Shown piece by piece: positions 15,189 through 23,532 of a stretch of 55,594 nt of DNA (position 1 is its first letter; each line of letters starts with the position of its first letter). The DNA comes from Neobacillus mesonae (GTDB lineage: Bacteria > Bacillota > Bacilli > Bacillales > Cytobacillaceae), in NCBI RefSeq assembly GCF_023715155.1, contig NZ_JAMBNQ010000034.1:1-55594 (forward strand). Direction: 5' to 3'. Below the pieces are notes generated by a model. That model was not told the origin of the DNA and searched no databases. It saw nothing but the letters and a program-made list of their open reading frames with translations. The translations under genes and the position numbers were made by a program.

Positions 15189-15541
15189 TGAATGCTGATG
15201 ATGAATTTATCTTACTCAAATCCTAAACCTCTTTCTTTACAAGCCATGTTAATAGTATTTGCAAAGAGGTACAGCAATTTGCATCAGGTTTTGATTATTT
15301 TGAGTCCAAAAAAGAGCCGTCCATTTAGGCAGGTGTTAATCCAAAATTTTGGTCACAGCCCGGACTGTAAATTTGGTGATTGGTTCAATGAAATTGAGAA
15401 GTAATTCAATGACTCTAAAAAATGGGATTTCTTTTTCCGCTTTCAATTGAATCCCCCGGTCCTTTTCATACGTTTTGGTTGCAGAGAAGATTCAAAGGAT
15501 TGATAATATTTCTAAAAGGGAAATATTTGAGGAGAATGGAC
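15189..15541. other. Gene-free stretch
   Basis: Between the divergent FUSC and MOSC genes. Open frames here lack ribosome-binding sites and look like chance. It must hold both promoters, but I cannot place them with confidence. Confidence 0.5.
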
Positions 15542-16249
15542 ATGGGAATTTTATTGAAAAGTGTTTTTGCGGGTCTTCCCCAAACAGTTGGAGACAAAGA
15601 AGCGCTCCATTTGATGGACCGGGAATGGACGAGTGCTATTTTTAAAGAGCAGGTTCATGGACCTGTTTGGGTTAGCGGGACAGGCTTGGCAGGAGACGGC
15701 CAGGCAGATACCAAACATCATGGCGGACCGGAAAAGGCGGTATTTGCCTATTCCTATGAAAATTATGCATACTGGCAAAAGAAACTAGGAGTGTCTGAAA
15801 TTACTTCTGGCGGGATGGGCGAAAACTTTGTGATGGAGCATGTAATGGAGGGCGGAATATCAATTGGCGACACTTTTCAAATTGGTGAAGCGATTGTCCA
15901 GATATCACAGCCGCGGCAGCCATGCTGGAAGCCGGCCCGGCGGTTTCGGGTAAAAACGTTGGCATTGCTTTTACAAAATACCGGAAGAACGGGCTGGTAT
16001 TTTCGCGTATTGAAGGAAGGCCATGTAGAAGAAGGGCAAATCTTTACATTAATTGATCGGCCATTTCCACAGTGGACCATTTTAAAAGTAAATGAAATGA
16101 TCCATGCAAAAAAACCAGATTTGGCGTTGATGGGCGAGCTTGCTGGATGTGAACTATTGGCACCGAAATTAAGGGAGACGCTGGAAAAGCGGATTGCAAA
16201 TGGCGGGGCATCGGATATCCAGAAACGGGTTTTTGGACCGAATGAGTGA
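15542..16249 (+). CDS. MOSC-domain protein (YiiM type)
   Basis: The 235-residue protein matches the MOSC domain, named after molybdenum cofactor sulfurases, with the conserved Cys in SQPRQPCWKPARRF. Upstream motifs (KHHGGPEKAVFAYSYENYAYW and GENF) are typical of the YiiM group, which in Escherichia coli reduces N-hydroxylated purines such as 6-N-hydroxylaminopurine using the molybdenum cofactor. A short C-terminal helical extension (about 190-235) also fits YiiM. ATG 15542 follows TTGAGGAG at 7 bases; ATG 15536 is a close alternative. It is an isolated gene with a strong terminator. Confidence 0.9.
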   Translation: MGILLKSVFAGLPQTVGDKEALHLMDREWTSAIFKEQVHGPVWVSGTGLAGDGQADTKHHGGPEKAVFAYSYENYAYWQKKLGVSEITSGGMGENFVMEHVMEGGISIGDTFQIGEAIVQISQPRQPCWKPARRFRVKTLALLLQNTGRTGWYFRVLKEGHVEEGQIFTLIDRPFPQWTILKVNEMIHAKKPDLALMGELAGCELLAPKLRETLEKRIANGGASDIQKRVFGPNE

Positions 16250-16301
16250 AAGGCCTCTTTAATAAAAGGCTTTGTCGAAGTTTTATAGCTGGTCTTTTCA
16301 T

Positions 16302-16343
16302 AACATGGTGGAAAATCTCATTCATGCGGTTTTCCACCATGTT
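16302..16343. terminator. Bidirectional terminator
   Basis: AACATGGTGGAAAA / TTTTCCACCATGTT, perfect 14-bp stem and 14-base loop, between convergent genes. Confidence 0.85.
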
Positions 16344-16378
16344 TGTTAAACTAAAGCCATTAGTTGAAACGTTTATCC

Positions 16379-16914
16379 TTACTTTTTAACTTCATAGTGA
16401 AGCTCGACAAATTGATTAAAATTTCTCATTCCCACCAATGAAAGGTCTAAATGGTAATCTCCCTCTCTAAATAATGAAATGCCTGTACCAAGTATAGTTG
16501 GGGCAACTGTGATAATAAGTTTATCAACCAAATTTTTCTGTATAAAGGAATGGTACAATTTCTTCTCCGCCAACAATCCAGATGTTTTTCCCATCATGGC
16601 TTTTTAGTTTATTTACAAAATTAGATACATCATCATTAACAAATTTTACATTTTCGGTATTTTCTACAGAAGACCTTGTAAATACGCAGCATTCTTTGTT
16701 CTTGTATGGGAATTTCTTTAAATCTTGCTTCATTACCCAATCATATGTCCTTCTTCCCATTAAAACAGTTTCTACCGTATCATAAAATTCCGAAAAACCA
16801 TTATCATCTTCACCTTCCATATTAAAGAGCCACTCAAGAGATTCATCTTTTGCAGCAATATACACATCTAAACTAGAAGCAAATAAATAATACTAAATTT
16901 CGTTTCTTCATCAT
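16379..16914 (-). pseudogene. DHFR/RibD-C family protein, two frameshifts
   Basis: The gene would encode a protein of the bacterial bifunctional deaminase-reductase C-terminal (YyaP/YwjB-like) family, NADPH-binding reductase-like proteins of mostly unknown substrate. Start ATG 16914 or 16911 follows AAAGGGGGAT. The frame is MMKKRNLVLFI, then an extra T shifts it; the next segment reads SSLDVYIAAKDESLEWLF to NIWIVGGEEIV; an extra C then shifts again to HSFIQKNLVDKLIITVAP and LFREGDYH. The family motifs SSLDGYIA (here Val for Gly), GRRTYDW and WIVGG are all recognisable. Two separate single-base insertions make it non-functional unless both are sequencing errors. Confidence 0.8.
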
Positions 16915-16951
16915 AAAATCCCCCTTTAAAATAAGACAATTAGAATAGATC

Positions 16952-17107
16952 TTATTCTCTTTTATGAATTAGAGCAGTCATTGCTTTTGTGTTTCCCTCA
17001 TTCGTTCGGATTATTATGTGTGGATTATTGATGTACTCTGCAGTTACGATTTTTCTGTGATACTCTATTAGCTTTTTAAGAAAGTTACTTTTTTTTAGAA
17101 GGAGCAA
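16952..17107 (-). CDS. Possible 51-residue small protein
   Basis: A minus-strand frame from TTG 17107 encodes a basic 51-residue peptide (KKLIEYHRKIVTAEYINNPH and similar). The composition is protein-like, but no Shine-Dalgarno is present and I recognise no family. It may be a remnant. Confidence 0.2.
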   Translation of the reverse strand: MLLLKKSNFLKKLIEYHRKIVTAEYINNPHIIIRTNEGNTKAMTALIHKRE

Positions 17108-17156
17108 TTTTTATAGAAAAGGAAAAATGAATGGATAGTCCTTAAGTTAATGCATT

Positions 17157-17188
17157 AAAAAATAGCTGGGAGGTTAACCCCCTAGCTA
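17157..17188 (-). terminator. Terminator of the ECF operon
   Basis: TAGCT-GGG / CCC-AGCTA stem with mismatches, followed on the minus strand by six T; it begins at the stop codon of the anti-sigma gene. Confidence 0.6.
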
Positions 17189-18826
17189 CTTTTTTACCGG
17201 ATCATACCCCGTAACAGTCCAAATTCCTGTGGAATTTTGTCTAACTATCCGTTTGAGATAAACTCTTTTAATAGGTGTTTTATCACTGCTTACTTCCACA
17301 ATAGCCGTGGTACCGGTGTTCTGAACGACTTTTAAATCTTTACGATCAATCGGATAATCCCCATTGATTCCTTCTGGGGAAATCTTTAAGCTTACAAAAA
17401 CTTGGGCAGTAAAGGCTGCATCCAGTTTCCATGGAGAATTACCAGCATCAACACTCTTTTGATCATTTTTTTCAATAGTTAGATCATAAGGTACTTCCAC
17501 TTGAGGTTTCATCGCGGATGTACTGGACGATAGTTCGAATGTTCCGTTTGTAAATATTTTTGTAACAGAAACTAATTTATCCAATGGAACATCTCCAATA
17601 ATGGCATATTCAAAGCCATCTTGTTGCCAGCGGATGGAGCTGACGTCGGTCATTCCTGCATAAAGGCCGCCTCCCCAAAGAATCCCTGTATTATCAAAAA
17701 TAGGTGACTGAATTTCTGCCGTGTTATCCCCAACCTTTCCTAAACTTGCATTTGTGGCAGCTTTAAACCTGCCAGATGATTTTCTTTGGATGATCATGAC
17801 TTTTTGAGAGTTGGCACTGTAATATAGTTTGACAAGATGTTGACTAGGAATGACAGAAATACGTTCTTCTGAAAAACCATCAGGCAGGGTTTTTAGTGTT
17901 TTTGGAAAGAATCCGATTGCCTTTTTTGCCTCATCTAAATCATTCACGAATTGCTCTGGATTTTTATCAATGACGGAATATCCTTTTGGAATTTGATATG
18001 AAATAAGTTCTTTTGGCATCGTTTCATTAAAATCCATTTTCGTATAGGTTACTTTATATTGAATGGCATTTTGCATTGCCGTTTGTTTTTGCAAAGGCAA
18101 ATTTGTTTCTTTATCCACCCAAATTTTATAAGGGGCACCGCCTTTAGGGGTTACCTCCAAAATCGATGCTTTTCTTCCGGCAATTGTATCATCCCCGGCC
18201 GTCTTTGTGGATACAGCTTGCTTTACTTCACTTATTTCAGTTCCGAGTTCAAAGGTAAAGCGATTGGTATCAGGAAAGACCGGCAGAATTTGTACCTTTT
18301 TTTGTTTCGGCTGGATTTGCCATTTCTTTTCTCCATTATTTACAGTAATCATCCCTTTATTTGGGCCTACTAGATTTTTTATATAATAGCTCCCATTTTG
18401 GTCAGCCCATACCTCTAATTTAGCCTGGGTATTGGACTCGCCGGCTTTATTGGTTTCAACAATTTCAAGCACGCCATGATAGGTTTTGACATCTTGAAAG
18501 GCTTTTTCCATAGCATAAACGATATCGGTATGGCTGGACGGCAACAGAAAATTTAGCATTAAGGCGATGATAGCGGCAATTCCGGTGATGCTTGCTGCCC
18601 ATGTCCATTTTTTCTTATTGGCTTTGGACTTGTTGGCCGACTTGGCCAGCTTTTTTGCAAATTCAGGTCCTGGCATGGCGGGGTCCTTTAGGCTGCGGAC
18701 TTTTTTAACTGTTTGAAAAAGTTCTCTAAGTTCTTCTGAGTCTGTAGAATATTCATCTTCATCTGGTCTTTGTTCATCATTTAAACGGTCGATATAATCA
18801 GATAGTCTTTTTTCGTTTTGATTCAT
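17186..18826 (-). CDS. Membrane anti-sigma factor with LolA/RseB-like outer domain
   Basis: A 546-residue protein: a cytoplasmic acidic N-terminal part (1-70, where an ECF sigma factor would bind), one membrane helix (about 74-92, AASITGIAAIIALMLNFLL), and a large extracellular part. The part from about residue 100 to 260 (DIVYAMEKAFQDVKTYHGVLE, KLEVWADQNGSYYIKN, ILEVTPKGGAPYKIWVDKETNLPLQKQ) resembles the lipoprotein-sorting (LolA/MucB/RseB) fold, which in RseB senses lipids or lipoproteins; the remainder is DUF4367-like. ATG 18826 overlaps the stop of the sigma gene (ATGA), marking it as the cognate regulator. The signal sensed is unknown. Confidence 0.85.
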   Translation of the reverse strand: MNQNEKRLSDYIDRLNDEQRPDEDEYSTDSEELRELFQTVKKVRSLKDPAMPGPEFAKKLAKSANKSKANKKKWTWAASITGIAAIIALMLNFLLPSSHTDIVYAMEKAFQDVKTYHGVLEIVETNKAGESNTQAKLEVWADQNGSYYIKNLVGPNKGMITVNNGEKKWQIQPKQKKVQILPVFPDTNRFTFELGTEISEVKQAVSTKTAGDDTIAGRKASILEVTPKGGAPYKIWVDKETNLPLQKQTAMQNAIQYKVTYTKMDFNETMPKELISYQIPKGYSVIDKNPEQFVNDLDEAKKAIGFFPKTLKTLPDGFSEERISVIPSQHLVKLYYSANSQKVMIIQRKSSGRFKAATNASLGKVGDNTAEIQSPIFDNTGILWGGGLYAGMTDVSSIRWQQDGFEYAIIGDVPLDKLVSVTKIFTNGTFELSSSTSAMKPQVEVPYDLTIEKNDQKSVDAGNSPWKLDAAFTAQVFVSLKISPEGINGDYPIDRKDLKVVQNTGTTAIVEVSSDKTPIKRVYLKRIVRQNSTGIWTVTGYDPVKK

Positions 18827-19365
18827 GATGTTGTCCCTCCTTTTTTTAGAATAGCAGCAAGAGCCTGTAATGCCCGATGCTGCATCACTCGAACGGCTAT
18901 TTCCTTTTTGTTCATGACTCTTGCTGTATCGGCAACTGAATATCCTTTCAAAATTCGTAATTCAATTACAGTCCGCTGCTCTTTTGTAAGCTGCTTCAAA
19001 GCATTTTCAATAATGATCCGCTCTGTAGAGTTTTCGGCATGATCACTAGCCGCGCTTTCCATTGGATTAGATAAATCAATATCAATGGTCGTACCGCGCC
19101 GTTGTTTCTTACGCCATAGATCTCGCAGAATATTTAAGGAAACTGTTTTTAAAAATCCAATATATTTTTCAGGATGGACCCTGCCTTTTTGTAAATAAGG
19201 AATGGCTTTAGCGAATGTTTCCTGTGTAATATCCTCCGCTTCCTCGCGATTTTGAACTTTGTAATAGATGAATCGGTAAACAGGTTCCCATGCAGCATTA
19301 CATATATCTTCAATGGAGTCTGTTTGGCCACCTGATCCTGATTTTCCTTTCTTAAATCCAGGCAT
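18823..19365 (-). CDS. ECF-type sigma factor
   Basis: The 180-residue protein contains region 2 (VYRFIYYKVQNREEAEDITQETFAKAI) and region 4 (LTKEQRTVIELRILKGYSVADTARVMNKKEIAVRVMQHRALQAL), the only parts kept in extracytoplasmic-function sigma factors. It directs RNA polymerase to envelope-stress type promoters and is held by the membrane protein encoded immediately downstream. ATG 19365 follows GAAGGTG; a GTG at 19386 is possible but overlaps that site. A matching ECF promoter lies upstream, so the operon is likely autoregulated. It is near SigX/SigW-type factors in size, but the exact subgroup cannot be set. Confidence 0.92.
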   Translation of the reverse strand: MPGFKKGKSGSGGQTDSIEDICNAAWEPVYRFIYYKVQNREEAEDITQETFAKAIPYLQKGRVHPEKYIGFLKTVSLNILRDLWRKKQRRGTTIDIDLSNPMESAASDHAENSTERIIIENALKQLTKEQRTVIELRILKGYSVADTARVMNKKEIAVRVMQHRALQALAAILKKGGTTS

Positions 19366-19413
19366 CCGTTTTGCACCTTCTTTCACTGCCAGGCTGTTGT
19401 TTTTTCAAAAATA

Positions 19414-19442
19414 AAAACGTCCTAATGGTTCATAGTGTTACA
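19414..19442 (-). promoter_or_regulatory. ECF-type autoregulatory promoter
   Basis: On the minus strand TGTAAC (19437-19442), a 17-base spacer and CGTTTT (19414-19419). This fits the Bacillus ECF pattern (AAC-containing -35, CGT-containing -10), close to SigX-type promoters. Confidence 0.65.
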
Positions 19443-19697
19443 TGAAAGATGTAAATTTAAATTTTTTGTTGCGTCTAAAATGTATGGCAAAGTAGAGGAG
19501 TTCCAGTCCTGATTGCATTCTCAACTAAAATATTTTAATCAAATCACTTCCCTTGCTTGTTATTCAAAATTTTTAAAAAATATTTGCTATAATAAAATGA
19601 AGACCGTTTTAGAATCAAGGAATACATAGGGGGACTGGTCTCTAAAAGAGAGAAAGAAAACACATCATTTCTTTAAAAACTGGGCAGGGGGATGAAT

Positions 19698-19970
19698 ATG
19701 GGTTTTATTTTCGTAGCTATATTAATAGTCATTTTTGGTGTCAGCATTTTAAACAAATTAAATAGAATTGAACAACAAATATCAGGGACTAAGAAAACGG
19801 TCATAGACCAGGATCTTAAGCAGATTGAAATGGAAGATTCATTAATAGAAGAAGAAATACGGCAACTTTTATTAGATGGGAAAAAAATAAAAGCGGTTAA
19901 AAGAGTTAGAGAAAGAACTGGTCTCTCCTTAGTGGAGGCTAAACAATATGTGGATCATTTCAAGATATGA
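19698..19970 (+). CDS. Membrane protein with bL12-C-terminal-like domain
   Basis: The 90-residue protein has one N-terminal membrane helix (residues 1-16), a charged coiled segment, and a C-terminal domain (LLLDGKKIKAVKRVRERTGLSLVEAKQYVD) that closely resembles the C-terminal domain of ribosomal protein bL12 (its KVVREITGLGLKEAKDLVD segment). In the ribosome this domain recruits translation factors; membrane-anchored small versions occur in Firmicutes without known function. ATG 19698 lies 6 bases after CAGGGGG; ATG 19692 is too close to that site. It stands alone. Confidence 0.75.
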   Translation: MGFIFVAILIVIFGVSILNKLNRIEQQISGTKKTVIDQDLKQIEMEDSLIEEEIRQLLLDGKKIKAVKRVRERTGLSLVEAKQYVDHFKI

Positions 19971-20139
19971 TGGTTTTTAGCAGGGAATGGTATTTTCATT
20001 CCTAATAATGACTGATATGAATAATCCCGAGGAAATAATAGAGGCGGGGGCATTCAATGAGCGGCTTTACAAAAGTGCGCTTCTTTTTGTTATGATGTAC
20101 AAAAGATGAGTGTTCTTATTACTGAAGGAGTTGAATAAA

Positions 20140-21108
20140 ATGACACAGCCATTCGAATTGGCCACATTTGCCGGCGGCTGCTTTTGGTGTATGGTTTCTC
20201 CATTTGATCAACAGCCGGGTATTGAAGGGATTATTTCAGGATACACAGGCGGTCATATGGAAAACCCAACCTATGAAGAAGTTTGCTCCAATACAACCGG
20301 GCATTATGAAGCGGTCCAGATAAAATTTAATCCCGCTATTTTCCTTTATGAAAAATTATTGAAGTTATTTTGGCAGCAAATCGACCCTACAGATGAGGAA
20401 GGCCAGTTTAGTGACCGCGGATCTTCATACCGGACAGCCATATTTTATCATAATGAACAGCAGCGGAAATTGGCGGAAGCATCCAAAACAGAGCTTGCAG
20501 CAAGCAGACGTTTTCAAAAGCCGATTGTAACGGAAATTTTGCCGGCAGGGCCATTTTATCCGGCGGAGGAGAAACACCAGCACTATTATAAAAAAATTCC
20601 ATTTCATTATAATCACTATTTTGAAGCCTCAGGCAGAGCAAAATTCATTCGTGAAAATTGGAAAAAGCGTAAGAGTGATGAGGAACTGAGACGTGAGCTA
20701 ACACCGCTGCAATACGGGGTAACCAGGAATAATGCAACTGAGCCGCCATTCCAAAATGAGTATTGGAATCATACGGAAGAAGGAATCTATGTTGATATCA
20801 TTTCCGGTGAGCCGCTTTTTAGCTCCACTGATAAGTATGATGCAGGCTGCGGCTGGCCCAGTTTTACAAAACCGCTGAGAAGGATGGAATTAGAAGAACG
20901 ATTTGATACATCACATGGACTGCGGAGGATTGAAGTTCGCGCGAAAACTTCCGACTCTCATCTAGGCCATGTATTTGATGATGGACCAGGTCCTGACCGT
21001 GCACGCTATTGTATTAATTCGGCAGCCCTTCGATTTGTTCCAAAGGGAAATCTTGATGAAGAAGGGTATGGGGCGTTTAAGAAATTGTTTGATGGGAATG
21101 AGGAATGA
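20140..21108 (+). CDS. msrAB: Bifunctional methionine sulfoxide reductase MsrAB
   Basis: A 322-residue fusion. The N-terminal MsrA domain (about 1-165) has the active-site GCFWC (Cys14) and the family motif GHYEAVQIKF; it reduces the S-epimer of methionine sulfoxide. The C-terminal MsrB domain (about 180-320) has CGWPSF, HLGHVFDDGP and RYCINS with catalytic Cys291; it reduces the R-epimer. Zinc-binding CXXC pairs are absent, as in several Bacillus MsrB. ATG 20140 follows GAAGGAG at 8 bases. No signal peptide is present, so it acts in the cytoplasm. The 52-bp repeat array begins some 60 bases after the stop, and I see no terminator hairpin other than the array. Confidence 0.96.
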   Translation: MTQPFELATFAGGCFWCMVSPFDQQPGIEGIISGYTGGHMENPTYEEVCSNTTGHYEAVQIKFNPAIFLYEKLLKLFWQQIDPTDEEGQFSDRGSSYRTAIFYHNEQQRKLAEASKTELAASRRFQKPIVTEILPAGPFYPAEEKHQHYYKKIPFHYNHYFEASGRAKFIRENWKKRKSDEELRRELTPLQYGVTRNNATEPPFQNEYWNHTEEGIYVDIISGEPLFSSTDKYDAGCGWPSFTKPLRRMELEERFDTSHGLRRIEVRAKTSDSHLGHVFDDGPGPDRARYCINSAALRFVPKGNLDEEGYGAFKKLFDGNEE

Positions 21109-21170
21109 GTTTTTTTGGTTGTCAACTTTAGGCGCCGAAAATGGAAATTGTCCAACGGCCGAATGGAAGT

Positions 21171-21875
21171 AATTGGCGACTGAAAGGCCAAGCAAGGAGA
21201 GAGCTGGGTAGCCAAAGAGAGAAATTGGCGACTGAAAAGCCAAGCAAGGAGAGAGCTGGGTAGCCAAAGAGAGAAATTGGCGACTGAAAAGTCAAACAAG
21301 AAGAGAGCTGGGTAGCCAAAGAGAGAAATTGGCGACTGAAAAGCCAAGCAAGGAGAGAGCTGGGTAGCCAAAGAGAGAAATTGGCGACTGAAAAGGCAAA
21401 CAAGAAGAGAGCTGGGTAGCCAAAGAGAGAAATTGGCGACTGGAAGGCCAAACAAGAAGAGAGCTGGGTAGCCAAAGAGAGAAATTGGCGACTGAAAAGG
21501 CAAACAAGGAGAGAGCTGGGTAGCCAATAAGGGTTATTGGCGACTGAAAGGCCAAACAAGGAGAGAGCTGGGTAGCCAAAGAGAGAAATTGGCGACTGAA
21601 AAGCCAAGCAAGAAGAGAGCTGGGTAGCCAATAAGGGTTATTGGCTACTGAAAAGCCAAGCAAGGAGAGAGCTGGGTAGCCAATAAGGGTTATTGGCTAC
21701 TGAAAGGCAAACAAAGAGAGAGTTGGGTAGCCAAAGAGAGAAATTGGCGACTGAAAAGGCAAACAAGGAGAGAGCTGGGTAGCCAAAGAGAGAAATTGGC
21801 GACTGAAAAGCCAAGCAAGAAGAGAGCTGGGTAGCCAAAGAGAGAAATTGGCCACTGAAAAGGCAAAACAAAGGG
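21171..21875. repeat. Tandem array of a 52-bp unit, 13 full and one partial copy
   Basis: Thirteen consecutive units and a partial fourteenth, each starting AATTGGCGACTGAAAAGCC or a near variant and ending GAGCTGGGTAGCC. The period is 52 bases (one unit 51). Each join forms a hairpin between GTAGCC and GGCGAC/GGCTAC; in two joins the arms are perfect over 11 bp with a GGG loop (GTAGCCAATAA / TTATTGGCTAC at 21624-21648 and 21676-21700). The units differ by substitutions confined to a few positions. Long minus-strand open frames through the array are a by-product of the repeat. The rest of the 21109-22149 gap contains no supported gene. Confidence 0.95.
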
Positions 21876-22149
21876 AATGCTCGGTCTTTAATAGAGGTTA
21901 TGTTCAACCCGTCAACCCGTAAAGCCGTTAAAATGGCTGCATTAGATGCTATAAAGGAAGTTACCATGGAAATTTAAAGTATTACTGTGTATTTGAATGA
22001 TCTTGAATAATATAAAAAAGCAATATTTAGCAGCTTACTCAAGAAAAGTAACTATATACAATAAACCTTAAATTTAGGAAGGCTGTGTGGCAGAATGTCA
22101 GGGCATGTTTGTATTGATTTTTTCTGTAAACTACTATTTGGTGTCCAAC

Positions 22150-23418
22150 ATGAATAAAAATAAACAACTTTATTTTGGCTGGTTTATTGTAGTCTCCGCC
22201 TCTCTTATTGTTTTCCTTTCAATGGGATTGCGGATGGGAATTGGTCCTTTTATCCATCCCATTATGGATGATTTAAAACTTTCCCGAACGGAACTTTCGC
22301 TTATTGTTTCCATCGGAATGATTTTTTATGGAATTGGGATGCCGATAGCTGGAATTCTATTAAAATCGTTCAATACACGTATTGTGTTGTTGATGGGGCT
22401 GGCGGTTGTTTGTCTATCAATCATCTGGACGGTTTATTCCAAAGGGATGCTATCTTTCTTACTATCTTATGGTGTGTTCCTGTCAATTGGGCTCGCCTTT
22501 TTAAGCAGTATCAGCTTATCGCCCATTATTAGCAAATGGTTTGTCCGTCAAAGAGGGAAGGCACTTTTTTATTTGACGACCGGGGGAATGGCGGGGCTGG
22601 CAGTAATGACCCCTGTTGAGACATGGCTGATTGGTCTTGTCGGCTGGAAAAATACCCTTTTACTATTTGGCGGATTTATTCTCTTGATTGTGCTGCCATC
22701 ATCGATTTTTATCATGAGGGAAGATGTACCAGATGGTGCCGATGGTCCGGGTGCAGCAGGTGCAAAGAGAAGGCAGGAGGCCCCGGAAGATATTGGATTG
22801 AAAGATGCGTTAAAGACGACAACTTATTGGAAAATTGTCTTTGCTTTATTTGCATGCGGTTTTGGGATGAATCTATTAGGCTCTCACGGAGTGCCAATGT
22901 TGATGGATCACCATTTTGCACCAATGACTGCTTCCTTTGGAGTAGGGGTGATTGGGATTGTCGCCATCTTTGGCACAGTCTTTTTAGGCCAGCTGGCCGA
23001 TCGTTTTCCACGGAAAAATATACTGTTTCTAATATTTTTTGTCCGAGGCCTTGGATTTTTCGGCTTGGTCCTGGCGGTGTCGTCTTGGCAGCTCTTTCTT
23101 GTTTCCGCTGTCGGGGGATTGGTATGGGCTGGTTCAGTAGCGATGGCAACAGCCATTTTAGGTGATTTATATGGTGTACGGTTACTAGGAATTTTAAATG
23201 GTTTGGCTTATTTTGTCGGGCATCAAATTGGCGCTGCTATTGGTTCATTTTTAGGCGGCTGGGGCTACGAAGTGTTTGGAACACATTTGTTTTCGTTCAG
23301 TGCTGCAGGCATCCTGGCGCTTCTTGCAAGCCTGGCGTCTATTACATTACCTCAAAATCTTCTATTCTCTAAGAACATAAAGTTTAGTGAAAAGCATAAA
23401 ATGAAGACTGGTCAATAA
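22150..23418 (+). CDS. MFS transporter
   Basis: From ATG 22150 the product is 422 residues with about 12 membrane helices in two halves joined by a hydrophilic loop (about residues 195-215, DGADGPGAAGAKRRQ). The N-half signature FYGIGMPIAG and the loop LADRFPRKN in the C-half are typical of the major facilitator superfamily; the overall pattern (opening with FGWFIVVSASLIVF) is that of the oxalate/formate antiporter-monocarboxylate group. Substrate unknown. Start is uncertain: GTG 22087 follows AGGAAGG and would add 21 mostly hydrophobic residues; ATG 22150 fits the family start better but has a poor Shine-Dalgarno. It is a single gene downstream of the repeat array. Confidence 0.88.
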   Translation: MNKNKQLYFGWFIVVSASLIVFLSMGLRMGIGPFIHPIMDDLKLSRTELSLIVSIGMIFYGIGMPIAGILLKSFNTRIVLLMGLAVVCLSIIWTVYSKGMLSFLLSYGVFLSIGLAFLSSISLSPIISKWFVRQRGKALFYLTTGGMAGLAVMTPVETWLIGLVGWKNTLLLFGGFILLIVLPSSIFIMREDVPDGADGPGAAGAKRRQEAPEDIGLKDALKTTTYWKIVFALFACGFGMNLLGSHGVPMLMDHHFAPMTASFGVGVIGIVAIFGTVFLGQLADRFPRKNILFLIFFVRGLGFFGLVLAVSSWQLFLVSAVGGLVWAGSVAMATAILGDLYGVRLLGILNGLAYFVGHQIGAAIGSFLGGWGYEVFGTHLFSFSAAGILALLASLASITLPQNLLFSKNIKFSEKHKMKTGQ

Positions 23419-23532
23419 CAGCAAAATAGTTTATTTATATGTGTAACCAAAATCTACAAATAACAAAAAAAGGCAAAAAGTGATAAAATTATTTAAGAGA
23501 ATTAAAGACAGTTACGAACTGAGGGGACAACC

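Noticed and set aside
15192..15404. 70-codon plus-strand frame between the FUSC and MOSC genes
   Set aside because: No ribosome-binding site and no recognisable protein features.
21171..21875. CRISPR array
   Set aside because: Units are contiguous 52-mers with no unique spacers, and no cas genes are present.
21006..21967. Several overlapping minus-strand open frames of 100-173 codons through the 52-bp array
   Set aside because: They arise because the repeat lacks stops in its minus-strand frames; 52 is not a multiple of 3, the frames rotate, and no start with ribosome-binding site exists.
21900..21977. 25-codon frame after the array (MFNPSTRKAVKMAAL)
   Set aside because: Very short, with GAGG only two bases from the ATG; possibly the tail of a gene replaced by the array, but not supportable.
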